A DNA stretch of 18,175 nt. Source: Deltaproteobacteria bacterium (GTDB lineage Bacteria > Myxococcota_A > UBA9160 > PR03). Within the stretch, counting starts at the first letter, position 1. Each line of letters opens with the position of its first letter. Both the position numbers and the translations under genes were made by a program. Location: the NCBI GenBank assembly GCA_018262315.1, contig JAGSPS010000106.1, positions 1-18,175 on the forward strand. The letters are read 5' to 3'. Of this stretch, positions 7,905-14,113 are shown piece after piece. The notes beneath the pieces are model-generated. The model was not told where the DNA came from and made no database searches. It saw nothing but the letters and a program-made list of their open reading frames with translations.

Positions 7905-8591
7905 CTACGCGCGCGAGTGGACGCGCCGTCGTGCCGAGAGCGCCGCTGCGCCAAGTGCGAGCAACGCGAAGGTTCCGGGTTCCGGCACCGGCCGCGTCGA
8001 GATTGCGCCGACGGCGTCGATGTCCGCACCCACCGAGATGCCGGACTGATCCCCTTCGCCGCCGTCGTCGGTGAGCCGCACGAAGGCGAATGCGCTGCTC
8101 GTGCCGAAGCCGAAGGCGTCGATGTCGATGCCCGCCGTCGATCCGAAGACCTTGCCGACCGCCGTCCAGCCCGTCCCGTCGACGCTGAGTTCGACGAACG
8201 TGTCTTCGACGTCGGGGCCTACTTCGAAGATCCAGAGATCGAGATCGGCGTTGTCGCTGCCGGTGAGGACGTTGTCGGTGAAGCGCAGCGTGATGCTGCC
8301 TCCGTCGCCGAGGCTCACGAACGTGCAAGCGGCGAGGTCGATGCAGCCGCCGCCGGACACGTAGTCGGGCAGCCCGAGGCTGTGGGAGGCTCCCTGGTTG
8401 GCAGCCGACGGCCCGCCCAGCGGGTCGTAGCTCACGACCTCGTCCGCAAACGAGACCGCGCCTTGCGGGAAATCGGTCCCGCCCTGGGAGTTGCCGATGA
8501 AGACCGCTCCAGCGGGACTCACACCAATCCCGAGCAATGCCACCACCGAGAGCGCGGGAATCAGCCGCTTCCGCATCGACACGGGCGCCAT
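7905..8591 (-). CDS. PEP-CTERM sorting domain surface protein
   Basis: The 228-residue protein has an N-terminal signal peptide (MRKRLIPALSVVALLGIGVS, cleavage near PAGA). Its beta-rich body carries an acidic motif around DLDLWIFEVGPDVEDTFVEL and SVDGTGW. The C-terminal sorting signal is VPEPG, followed by the hydrophobic stretch TFALLALGAAALSA and an arginine cluster. PEP-CTERM proteins are recognised by an exosortase, which cleaves at or near the PEP motif and is usually linked to exopolysaccharide production. The body resembles a recurrent cell-surface beta-sandwich type in which the 'DxDLWIFEVG' segment precedes 'SxDGxxW'. I chose ATG 8591, preceded by GGGGGGA at proper spacing; the frame is open further upstream but lacks coding character. 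A second ATG at 8576 is possible. No exosortase is in the window. Confidence 0.9.
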   Translation of the reverse strand: MAPVSMRKRLIPALSVVALLGIGVSPAGAVFIGNSQGGTDFPQGAVSFADEVVSYDPLGGPSAANQGASHSLGLPDYVSGGGCIDLAACTFVSLGDGGSITLRFTDNVLTGSDNADLDLWIFEVGPDVEDTFVELSVDGTGWTAVGKVFGSTAGIDIDAFGFGTSSAFAFVRLTDDGGEGDQSGISVGADIDAVGAISTRPVPEPGTFALLALGAAALSARRRVHSRA

Positions 8592-8645
8592 GGGTATCCC
8601 CCCACTGAGAGCGCCGAAGCGGACGCTCCTGATTGGGATGTGGCC

Positions 8646-9173
8646 ATGGCAGCCGTCGCGTGGCAGTGCGAGGAAACCGGCGAAGGCTCGCGCGGCGCCA
8701 GGCGCGCGCGACCGAAAGTGTTCGAGGACGACGACCTCGACAGGGTCGCCCAACTGCTGCGAAGCGCCGATGTCTCCGAGATCGCCGTCGTCTCACGAGC
8801 GGATCCCAATCGGCTGGTCGGCTCGATCAACGAGCGCAGCGTCCTCGAGGCGTATCACCACGAGATGCTGCGTCGCGACCTCGCGGGAGGAATGGGCACG
8901 CGCCTCTCGCTCGCGAACCGCGGACACGAGGTCGACCTGGGCGATGGCTACGCGCTGATGGAGATCGAGGCGCCGGCGAGCTTCTACGGGCGCTCCCTGC
9001 GTGAACTCGAGCTTCGCCAGCGCCATGGAATCCAGGTCCTGCTGCTCCGCTCACGGACGCCGAGCGGCGAGGCAGTCCGGGTTCCGACGGCGGACGATCG
9101 CATCGTGGCCGGCGATCGGATGGTCGTTGCGGGCACCGCAGAGCAATTTGCGAGACTCGACCGGACCGGTTGA
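8646..9173 (+). CDS. CBS-tail plus TrkA-C protein, probable 5'-truncated remnant of a CLC chloride channel
   Basis: From ATG 8646 the frame encodes 175 residues. The first 23 or so are low-quality, with no recognisable similarity. Residues 24-72 (KVFEDDDLDRVAQLL onward through RLVGSINERSVLEAY) look like the second half of a CBS domain. Residues 97-172 (ALMEIEAPASFYGRSL through DRIVAGDRMVVAGTAEQF) form a TrkA-C (RCK_C) domain. This tail arrangement is typical of bacterial CLC-family chloride channels, whose roughly 400-residue membrane domain should come first but is absent. Upstream DNA is instead occupied by the divergent PEP-CTERM gene. The start has GGGA about eight bases upstream, so expression as a small regulatory-type protein is not excluded. 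It converges with the lipoprotein gene, with four bases between the stops. Confidence 0.65.
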   Translation: MAAVAWQCEETGEGSRGARRARPKVFEDDDLDRVAQLLRSADVSEIAVVSRADPNRLVGSINERSVLEAYHHEMLRRDLAGGMGTRLSLANRGHEVDLGDGYALMEIEAPASFYGRSLRELELRQRHGIQVLLLRSRTPSGEAVRVPTADDRIVAGDRMVVAGTAEQFARLDRTG

Positions 9174-9177
9174 TGCG

Positions 9178-9738
9178 CTACATCACCTGGTCGATCACGA
9201 TCGCGATGCCGCTTTCGCCGGGCTGATGCGGCTCGGGCGTCTGGCCCTGCAGGTCGCCGGGTACGCGCGTCATGGCATTGCCGTCGGCGTCGAGCCGCGC
9301 GGAGAGTTGCAGCGGTCCCTCGAAGGGCATCGTCTTGATCATCCGGTCGTCGGGACCGATCGAGAACTCCATCGGAAACTTCGGCGGCGTCGCCCCAGCG
9401 GGAACCCTGGTCTCGAAGCCGGGTGCGAGTGCAATCGTTCCGCTCAGCGGCGCGCCATCTCCGCCCGCGGCAGGCGGTGCATCGCGACCGGCCGCGGCCG
9501 CGGGCGCTCCCGGCATCCCGGAAGCAGCAGCTCCGCCCATCGGACCGCCGCCCTTCTTCTCCGCCGCTCGCTCCGCACCTTCCGGAAAGATGCGCGACAG
9601 ATCCGGCTGTTCGGGTTTCTCGCCCGGCGCGTAGGGCTCGACCGCGCGGTCGCAACCGAACGCGGCGACCGCGACGAGCATCCAAGCCGCGATCTGCACC
9701 GGGAAACGAAGGGCTGCTTTCGATCGAGCGCTGCGCAT
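9178..9738 (-). CDS. Lipoprotein with CcmI/CycH C-terminal-like domain
   Basis: The 186-residue protein begins with a basic n-region, a hydrophobic stretch and a lipobox-like AFG-Cys29, so it is probably lipidated. Asp30 follows the cysteine; in enterobacteria that residue retains lipoproteins in the inner membrane. Residues 57-97 are an Ala/Gly/Pro-rich linker. Residues 98-165 (LSGTIALAPGFETRVP, FPMEFSIGPDDRM, SARLDADGNAMTRVPGDLQG) resemble the periplasmic C-terminal domain of CcmI/CycH. That domain helps deliver apocytochrome during c-type cytochrome maturation. Compared with that domain, about 20 residues between ATP(P) and FPMEF appear to be missing. No other cytochrome-maturation gene is nearby. 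A 12-bp perfect palindrome lies just before the ATG. Lipoprotein status is clear; the CycH relationship is by motif recognition only. Confidence 0.82.
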   Translation of the reverse strand: MRSARSKAALRFPVQIAAWMLVAVAAFGCDRAVEPYAPGEKPEQPDLSRIFPEGAERAAEKKGGGPMGGAAASGMPGAPAAAAGRDAPPAAGGDGAPLSGTIALAPGFETRVPAGATPPKFPMEFSIGPDDRMIKTMPFEGPLQLSARLDADGNAMTRVPGDLQGQTPEPHQPGESGIAIVIDQVM

Positions 9739-9750
9739 GGTCGGCCGACC
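9739..9750. promoter_or_regulatory. 12-bp perfect palindrome abutting the lipoprotein start
   Basis: GGTCGGCCGACC is a perfect dyad occupying the 12 bases immediately 5' of the lipoprotein ATG, where its ribosome binding site should be. It could be an operator or simply G/C-rich chance. The purine run AAGG that could serve as the binding site overlaps its outer edge. Confidence 0.25.
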
Positions 9751-9754
9751 TTAG

Positions 9755-9936
9755 CAGGTTGCTGACGAACCTCTCCCGTCGCCGTGCACGGATCTTCGGG
9801 CCGATCTCTTCGTTGCGAAAGCTCGCCGTAGCTCTGCTACGGCTGCGCTTCCGCGCCTCGCCGCGGAGCCCTCTGAGTCATCGGGCTCGTCCCGAATCTC
9901 CGCGCCCGGCTCGGTCCAACGTTCGTCAGCAACCTG
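9755..9936. mobile_element. MITE-like nested inverted-repeat element, 182 bp
   Basis: The element is bounded by two perfect 16-bp inverted repeats: CAGGTTGCTGACGAAC at 9755-9770 and its exact reverse complement at 9921-9936. Near the centre a second perfect inverted repeat pairs 9825-9832 with 9836-9843 (8 bp, 3-base loop). The inner flanks show further imperfect symmetry (GATCTTCGGGCCGATC on the left against ATCGGGCTCGTCCCGAATC on the right). The element has no coding frame with sense. The termini resemble the 'TCAGCAACCTG'-type ends I associate with transposon-derived miniature elements in deltaproteobacteria; that link is from memory and untested. It fills nearly the whole gap between the lipoprotein ATG (16 bases away) and the kinase ATG (27 bases away). 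No other copy is in the window. Confidence 0.6.
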
Positions 9937-9963
9937 TTGGCGCTGCGTTACGGTTCGAGCCGC

Positions 9964-10995
9964 ATGAGCGGGAGCCTCGTGGACGAATCGCTGCGTCTCG
10001 ACGATGCGAAGCTGCCCGACTACCTGCGCCGTCTGGGTCTGCTCGCGCAGGGCGAGGTCGCGCGCGTCGAGCCGGCCGGCGACGGCAACATCAATTGGGT
10101 GCGGCGCGTTCGAGCCGGCCGGGCGGGCGATCGCTCGTTCGTGGTGAAGCAGGCGCGCTCCCACCTCGAACGCTTCCCCGAGTATCAGGCGCCGACCGAA
10201 CGCATCCTCTGCGAAGCCCGCTACTTCGAGACGGCGCGCCCATTCGATCGCGACGCGGTCTGCCCGGCCGTGCTGGGCTTCGACGCCGACGCGCGCGTCC
10301 TGGTGCTCGAAGACCTCGGCGACGCGCCGCGCCTCGACGCGGTGCTGGCCGGTGGCGGCGACGCCCGCGGCGTCGCGCAGCGGCTCGCGCGCTTCCTCGG
10401 CGCGGTACACGCGGCCACCGCGAACGACGCGTCGCTCACCGGACGCTTCGAGAACGAGGCGATGCGGCGATTGCACGGCGATCACATCTTCGAACTGCCG
10501 TTCCAGCCCAACGAGTTTCCGCTCCCGGCAGCCGTGCGCGCGCGTGCCGAAACGATCTGGGCCGATGGGCGCCTCGCGGGCGTCGCGCGCGATGCCTACG
10601 CGCGATACCTCACACCTCGCGGCGCGCTGGTGCACGGCGACGTGCAGGCGGGCAACGTGCTGGTCGCTGCGCGCGGCGCCGTGCTGCTCGACGCCGAGAT
10701 CGCACACGTCGGTGACGCCGCCTTCGATCTCGGGAGCTTGTTCGCACATCTGTGGCTGCCGGCCGCGGCGCGCGGCGTCGCGAGCGAAGCCGATGCCGCG
10801 ATCCACGGCGCCTGGCGCGCGTACGCGAGCGCCGCGACCGACGCGGATGCAGACCTGCACCAGCGCGCCATGACCTACGCCGCGATCGAGATGCTGCGCC
10901 GGACCCTCGGTACAGCGCGCGTCGCGGCGGTCGCGGAACCCGCGGCGTCGCTGCGCGTCGTCGACTTCGCGAGCACGCTGCTCGGCCTCAGCTAG
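9964..10995 (+). CDS. Methylthioribose-kinase-like (aminoglycoside phosphotransferase fold) small-molecule kinase
   Basis: The 343-residue protein has the protein-kinase-like APH fold. GDGNIN at 40-44 is the nucleotide loop, Lys62 in FVVKQA is the ATP-binding lysine, and ED at 116-117 lies in the hinge region. HGDVQAGN at 224-231 is the catalytic loop, with Asp226 as base. DAE at 243-245 matches the Asp-x-Glu metal motif that distinguishes 5-methylthioribose kinase (MtnK) from the usual Asp-x-Asp. The GDGNIN start and KQA also fit MtnK, which phosphorylates methylthioribose in methionine salvage. It is shorter than typical MtnK (about 400), and no mtnA or other salvage gene is adjacent, so another sugar or alcohol substrate is possible. 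ATG 9964 was chosen; a TTG at 9937 is in frame but touches the repeat element. Confidence 0.85.
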   Translation: MSGSLVDESLRLDDAKLPDYLRRLGLLAQGEVARVEPAGDGNINWVRRVRAGRAGDRSFVVKQARSHLERFPEYQAPTERILCEARYFETARPFDRDAVCPAVLGFDADARVLVLEDLGDAPRLDAVLAGGGDARGVAQRLARFLGAVHAATANDASLTGRFENEAMRRLHGDHIFELPFQPNEFPLPAAVRARAETIWADGRLAGVARDAYARYLTPRGALVHGDVQAGNVLVAARGAVLLDAEIAHVGDAAFDLGSLFAHLWLPAAARGVASEADAAIHGAWRAYASAATDADADLHQRAMTYAAIEMLRRTLGTARVAAVAEPAASLRVVDFASTLLGLS

Positions 10996-11855
10996 CGGCC
11001 GCGCTCGCTTGCCGGCGGCGCGATCTCGTCGTCGGCCCAGTGGATGCGGCGGTAGTCGAAGTCGCCGCGCGAGATCGGATTGAGCTTGACGATGTCGAAA
11101 TACGGCGAGAGGTCGAAGTCGCGCGGCGTGATCAGGGTCGGATGGCGCATCCGGAACAGTCCCGTGAAGTCGCGTCTCGGCTGGCCGAAGATGCGGCGGG
11201 CGATCTGCCCGCGGCGCTCGTCATCCGTCTCCTCGGGATAGGTCACCGTCGGCTGGATCGGGAACCGCACTTTGTCGAAGAGGCGCGCGATCAGGCTCGA
11301 ACAGATCACCTCGGTGGGTTGGCCGCTGCCGAAGTGGAGCGCCGCGAGGCGCCAGCGCGGCGGCACCACCGAGACGGGGACGAGGTAGCGGGCGAGATCG
11401 AAGACGTTGCGCAGGTCGTAGCGCCAGCCGATCGCAGCGACCGCGTCGTCCATCAAAATGCCGCAGTGGTCCTGGCGCAACTTGTGCGGCCGGCAGATCC
11501 GCAGGTTGTAGTCGACGTACTTGGCGATCGGCGCGACCGACACGCCGCGCGGCAGCGCTTCGACCATCAGCTGCGCCGCCTCGTCGCCGAAGTGATCGCG
11601 CGCCCAGTCGGCGCGCTCGCCGCCGCGCCGCAGCAACTCGTCGCCGACGTAGATGCCGGCGTGCGACCAGCAGCTCTGGGTCAGGTAGCGGATCACGGCG
11701 GAGACGCGCTGATCGCCCTCGACCAGGATCACGTCGGCCTTGCGAAGCCCCGCGCCGAGGGCAGCGAGGTCGTTGCGCGCGCGCCGCTCGTAGAAGGGGA
11801 GCGGCTCGAGCAGATAGTCGACGATGCGGTCGACGAGCCAGCGCCGCAGGCTCAC
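10992..11855 (-). CDS. YiiX/YebB-like permuted NlpC/P60 cysteine hydrolase
   Basis: The 287-residue protein shows the circularly permuted papain-like order. KADVILVEGDQRVSAVIRYL (40-58) leads into SHAGIYVG with the catalytic histidine His65. A polar Glu99 follows in VEALPRGV. The nucleophile is Cys185 in EVICSSLIARLF, followed by long polar C-terminal sequence. Such enzymes hydrolyse amide or ester bonds in peptides or lipids; the substrate is not predictable here. No signal peptide or lipobox is present, so it is probably cytoplasmic, unlike many exported relatives. The start is GTG 11855 with GGGGG seven bases upstream. Its TAG overlaps the TAG of the convergent kinase gene in a shared CTAG. 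It is divergent from the DUF4149 gene by 75 bases. Confidence 0.87.
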   Translation of the reverse strand: MSLRRWLVDRIVDYLLEPLPFYERRARNDLAALGAGLRKADVILVEGDQRVSAVIRYLTQSCWSHAGIYVGDELLRRGGERADWARDHFGDEAAQLMVEALPRGVSVAPIAKYVDYNLRICRPHKLRQDHCGILMDDAVAAIGWRYDLRNVFDLARYLVPVSVVPPRWRLAALHFGSGQPTEVICSSLIARLFDKVRFPIQPTVTYPEETDDERRGQIARRIFGQPRRDFTGLFRMRHPTLITPRDFDLSPYFDIVKLNPISRGDFDYRRIHWADDEIAPPASERGR

Positions 11856-11930
11856 GTTCGCGCCCCCGCTCGGCGCGCGAGGCGCCGGCTCGCTTTACAC
11901 GCAGAAGTCGATCGGCCAGCATCGCCCGCC

Positions 11931-12431
11931 GTGTTGCCCCCCGCTTCCGTGGCTCGACCGTGGCTCCGCGCGCTGCTGTGGCTCTGTCTCGGCGTCTGGC
12001 TCGGCGCGATGGGTTTGTTTGGAGCGATGACGCGCGTGGTGTTCGAGGTGGTACCGACCCCCGAGGTCGCGGGGCATCTGGTGAGCCGACTGCTCGCCCC
12101 GGTGCTCACCACCGGCGCCATCCTGGGCGTCGCGATCGCGGTCCTGGGAGCCGCGCTCGGTCGGGGGTGGCTCGCGATCTCGGTTTCGCTGCTGCTGTCC
12201 ATCACCTGCCTCGTCAACCAATTCGGCGTCTCGCGAGCCGTGGCTGAGATCCACCTGACCGATCCGGGACTCGCGCCGGGGTTGGTCGCTCGCTTTGCCA
12301 CCCTCCACCAGCTCTCGGTCTCGCTCTTCACCGGTACGGGGCTCGGCGCGCTCGTTCTCGCGGCGATCCATGGCTGGATCGAGGCCCGAGAGGTGCAGGG
12401 CATCGGCCCCAGCGGGATCAAATCAGCCTAG
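11931..12431 (+). CDS. DUF4149 (TMEM205-like) four-helix membrane protein
   Basis: The 166-residue protein has four hydrophobic helices, at about residues 11-34, 51-75, 80-96 and 127-150. The first helix pattern (WLCLGVWLGAMGLFGAMT), VVPTPEVAGHLVSRLLAPVL and the late motif FATLHQLSVSLFTGTGLGAL match the DUF4149/TMEM205-like family of unknown function. The frame is open far upstream, but that part is antisense to the cysteine hydrolase, so the start must lie near 11931-11949. Two in-frame GTG codons (11931 and 11949) precede the first helix, and neither has a good ribosome binding site. I list the first. The short gap to the divergent hydrolase gene may hold both promoters. Confidence 0.83.
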   Translation: MLPPASVARPWLRALLWLCLGVWLGAMGLFGAMTRVVFEVVPTPEVAGHLVSRLLAPVLTTGAILGVAIAVLGAALGRGWLAISVSLLLSITCLVNQFGVSRAVAEIHLTDPGLAPGLVARFATLHQLSVSLFTGTGLGALVLAAIHGWIEAREVQGIGPSGIKSA

Positions 12432-12600
12432 GTCAGCGAAAAAACATCGAGAAAACCACGCCTGCGCATGGAAGTGGCTCCGGCCATCCGGTATGTTTTG
12501 CCCCTCGCTGAATTGATTTCTCAAGTAATGTCGCCCACTTAGAAAATCCCCGGGCGGCCAAGGGCTCCGATGGACGTCAAGATCAAAGCCGTCCTGCAGT

Positions 12601-13035
12601 TCACGATCTCGGGCGAAACAGTTGCTCGGGCCCCGATCGGGCATGCGGCGCGCTGCGCGCGACGACCAGCTCCGCCCCGCGCGCGCGTTGCTGCGCCACC
12701 GGGATCGTGGCTTCCAACTCGTCGTCGCGCCCGGGCCGATAGATGCCCTCCCGGCGCGCGTGCTCGAGGATGCGCCGGTAGAAGGATTGGAAGCGCTTGC
12801 CGTGGTTGAAGTGGCGAAGGTGCGCCAACTCATGGCAGAGCGTGTCGACGAGGCTCGAGTACTTGAGCGGTCGGCCCGTCGTCGAGTGGTTCAGGCGGAT
12901 GCGGATCGTGCCGTCGCGGTAGCAGACGCCGAGTCTGCGCTTCACCTGCGGTCGCTCCGGCTCGATCACGCGATAGCGGAGCCCGAAGATGCGCGCGATG
13001 CGCAACGCGTCGCGTTCGAGCTGTTCGATCAGCAT
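12601..13035 (-). CDS. YgjP/DUF45-type (M48-like) zinc metallopeptidase
   Basis: The 144-residue protein contains a short gluzincin-type zinc site. HELAH at 68-72 supplies two histidines and the catalytic glutamate, and the following LRHFNHGKRF provides the probable third ligand, His78. This 'HELAHL...NH...F' arrangement is characteristic of the YgjP/DUF45 family. A beta-rich N-terminal half (RLGVCYRDGTIRIRLN) and a basic helix after the site (FYRRILEHARREG) complete a compact SprT-like unit. It is likely a cytoplasmic peptidase; family functions are poorly known. The last 35 or so residues (from about 110) are low-conservation tail and may derive from DNA not originally part of the gene. The start ATG 13035 matches the family N-terminus. 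It is divergent from the LON-domain gene. Confidence 0.87.
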   Translation of the reverse strand: MLIEQLERDALRIARIFGLRYRVIEPERPQVKRRLGVCYRDGTIRIRLNHSTTGRPLKYSSLVDTLCHELAHLRHFNHGKRFQSFYRRILEHARREGIYRPGRDDELEATIPVAQQRARGAELVVARSAPHARSGPEQLFRPRS

Positions 13036-13064
13036 CGCTTGATCGGCACCATGCGCTGCGCACG

Positions 13065-13093
13065 AGTTTTCCGCTGTGCTCTCGCCACGTCAA
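13065..13093 (-). promoter_or_regulatory. Candidate sigma-70 promoter for the metallopeptidase gene
   Basis: On the minus strand TTGACG (13093-13088) is followed after exactly 17 bases by AAAACT (13070-13065). This is a good -35/-10 pair for a G/C-rich genome, about 30 bases before the ATG at 13035. Its -35 overlaps the candidate -35 of the divergent LON-domain gene. Confidence 0.45.
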
Positions 13094-13118
13094 GCAACGC
13101 GGACCGGGTCGCTATGAT
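13090..13118 (+). promoter_or_regulatory. Candidate promoter giving a leaderless LON-domain transcript
   Basis: TATGAT at 13113-13118 is a near-consensus -10 box; a weak -35 (TCAAGC, 13090-13095) sits 17 bases upstream. Transcription starting about seven bases after the box would begin at or within a base or two of the GTG start codon at 13125. No Shine-Dalgarno sequence is present. Confidence 0.45.
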
Positions 13119-13124
13119 CGGCGC

Positions 13125-13805
13125 GTGACCACTTCGATTGCGACCGAGGTCATCCCGCTCTTCCCGCTCCCGAACGTCGTTCTCTTTCCGCAAGTCCATT
13201 GTCCGCTCCACATCTTCGAGCCGCGCTACCAGCAGATGGCGGCCGATGCGCTCGGCGGAGCGCGGCGCATCGGGATGGCGACGGTGCGCCCCGAACATCA
13301 GTCCGCGCTGGCGGGCGACCCGCCGCTCTTCACGATCGGCTGTATCGGCGCGATTCAACCCGCGCGCCGTCGCGACGACGGCCGCTACGACATCGTTCTC
13401 TTCGGCGTGCAGCGCTTTCGCATCGTCGAAGAGATCCCGCGCGAATCCGAGCGCTTGTACCGCCTTGCACGAGTCGAGCTGCTCGACGAGCGCTTCGACG
13501 AAGCGCGCGAGGGCATTCCACTCCAGGGACTGCGCGCCGATGCGATCGAGTTGCTCACGCAAGTGCTGCGCTTCGTCGCGCCCGACTCCGCGCACGAGTT
13601 CGACCCGCGGCGCTTCTCCGGCATCGATGACACGGCGTTTGTCAGCGCGCTGTGCCAGATGTTGGAGCTACCGCCGGCGGAGAAGCAGGGACTGCTCGAA
13701 GCAGACGGTCCGCTGGCTCGTTGCGAGCGGCTCGTCGTCGTCTTGCAGTTCCGTTTGGCGGAGTTGCTCGGCGGAATGCCCGGTTCTTCGGGCGCTTTTC
13801 ACTGA
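13125..13805 (+). CDS. LON substrate-binding (N-terminal) domain protein
   Basis: The 226-residue protein consists of the LON N-terminal domain alone. It begins with the characteristic IPLFPLPNVVLFPQ (residues 9-22), then PLHIFEPRYQQM. GCIGAIQ and the GRYDIVLFGVQRFRI segment follow at about 66-97, and the C-terminal half (about 120-215) is helical. No AAA+ ATPase or Ser-Lys protease part follows, as is usual for these stand-alone proteins. Their role is thought to be peptide or protein recognition but is not established. The GTG start is the only sensible one, since the family motif begins nine codons later; no ribosome binding site is seen and a -10 box lies just upstream. A hairpin follows the stop by 15 bases. 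Confidence 0.92.
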   Translation: MTTSIATEVIPLFPLPNVVLFPQVHCPLHIFEPRYQQMAADALGGARRIGMATVRPEHQSALAGDPPLFTIGCIGAIQPARRRDDGRYDIVLFGVQRFRIVEEIPRESERLYRLARVELLDERFDEAREGIPLQGLRADAIELLTQVLRFVAPDSAHEFDPRRFSGIDDTAFVSALCQMLELPPAEKQGLLEADGPLARCERLVVVLQFRLAELLGGMPGSSGAFH

Positions 13806-13820
13806 GTTCGCGCGAATCGC

Positions 13821-13840
13821 CGAAAGATTGAGATCTTTCG
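13821..13840 (+). terminator. Hairpin after the LON-domain gene
   Basis: CGAAAGAT (13821-13828) and ATCTTTCG (13833-13840) form a perfect 8-bp stem with a 4-base loop, starting 15 bases after the stop. No T-run follows, so it is either a weak intrinsic terminator or an mRNA-end structure. Confidence 0.4.
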
Positions 13841-14054
13841 AGCAGGCGTGAGATCGGTGGCTGCGACCGGGGTCGGCGCGCGACGGGATCGATGCGCGGT
13901 TGCGGTGCTCGACGCGCTCTCGCACGACGCTGCGAACTCCCCGAAATCGTATCGCGATCTGGTTTGCAAACGCGAGTTCTCCCTCGCTGAGTCGCTGTTT
14001 CACGCTGTTTCTTTTCGGTGTCGCTCGACACGCGCGATCGCCGAGTTTTCCCTC

Positions 14055-14083
14055 TTGCGCGTGTGCAGGTCGTATGGTCTACT
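14055..14083 (+). promoter_or_regulatory. Candidate sigma-70 promoter for dnaA
   Basis: TTGCGC (14055-14060) and TCTACT (14078-14083) are spaced by 17 bases, giving a start near 14090 and a leader of about 70 bases. The fit is moderate and rests on pattern alone. Confidence 0.35.
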
Positions 14084-14090
14084 CCGCGCG

Positions 14091-14113
14091 CTTCCGGGAG
14101 TCACCACCGGAAG
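14091..14113 (+). promoter_or_regulatory. Leader hairpin upstream of dnaA
   Basis: CTTCCGG (14091-14097) pairs perfectly with CCGGAAG (14107-14113) across a 9-base loop. It would sit at the 5' end of the transcript from the candidate promoter, about 50 bases before the ATG. It could stabilise the mRNA or bind a regulator; nothing shows which. Confidence 0.3.

Noticed and set aside
9751..10860. 369-codon minus-strand frame antisense to the kinase gene
   Set aside because: The sense strand has complete kinase motifs; this frame has none and would run through the repeat element.
11895..12421. Minus-strand frames opposite the DUF4149 gene
   Set aside because: They are charged, low-complexity translations, whereas the plus strand encodes four membrane helices with family motifs.
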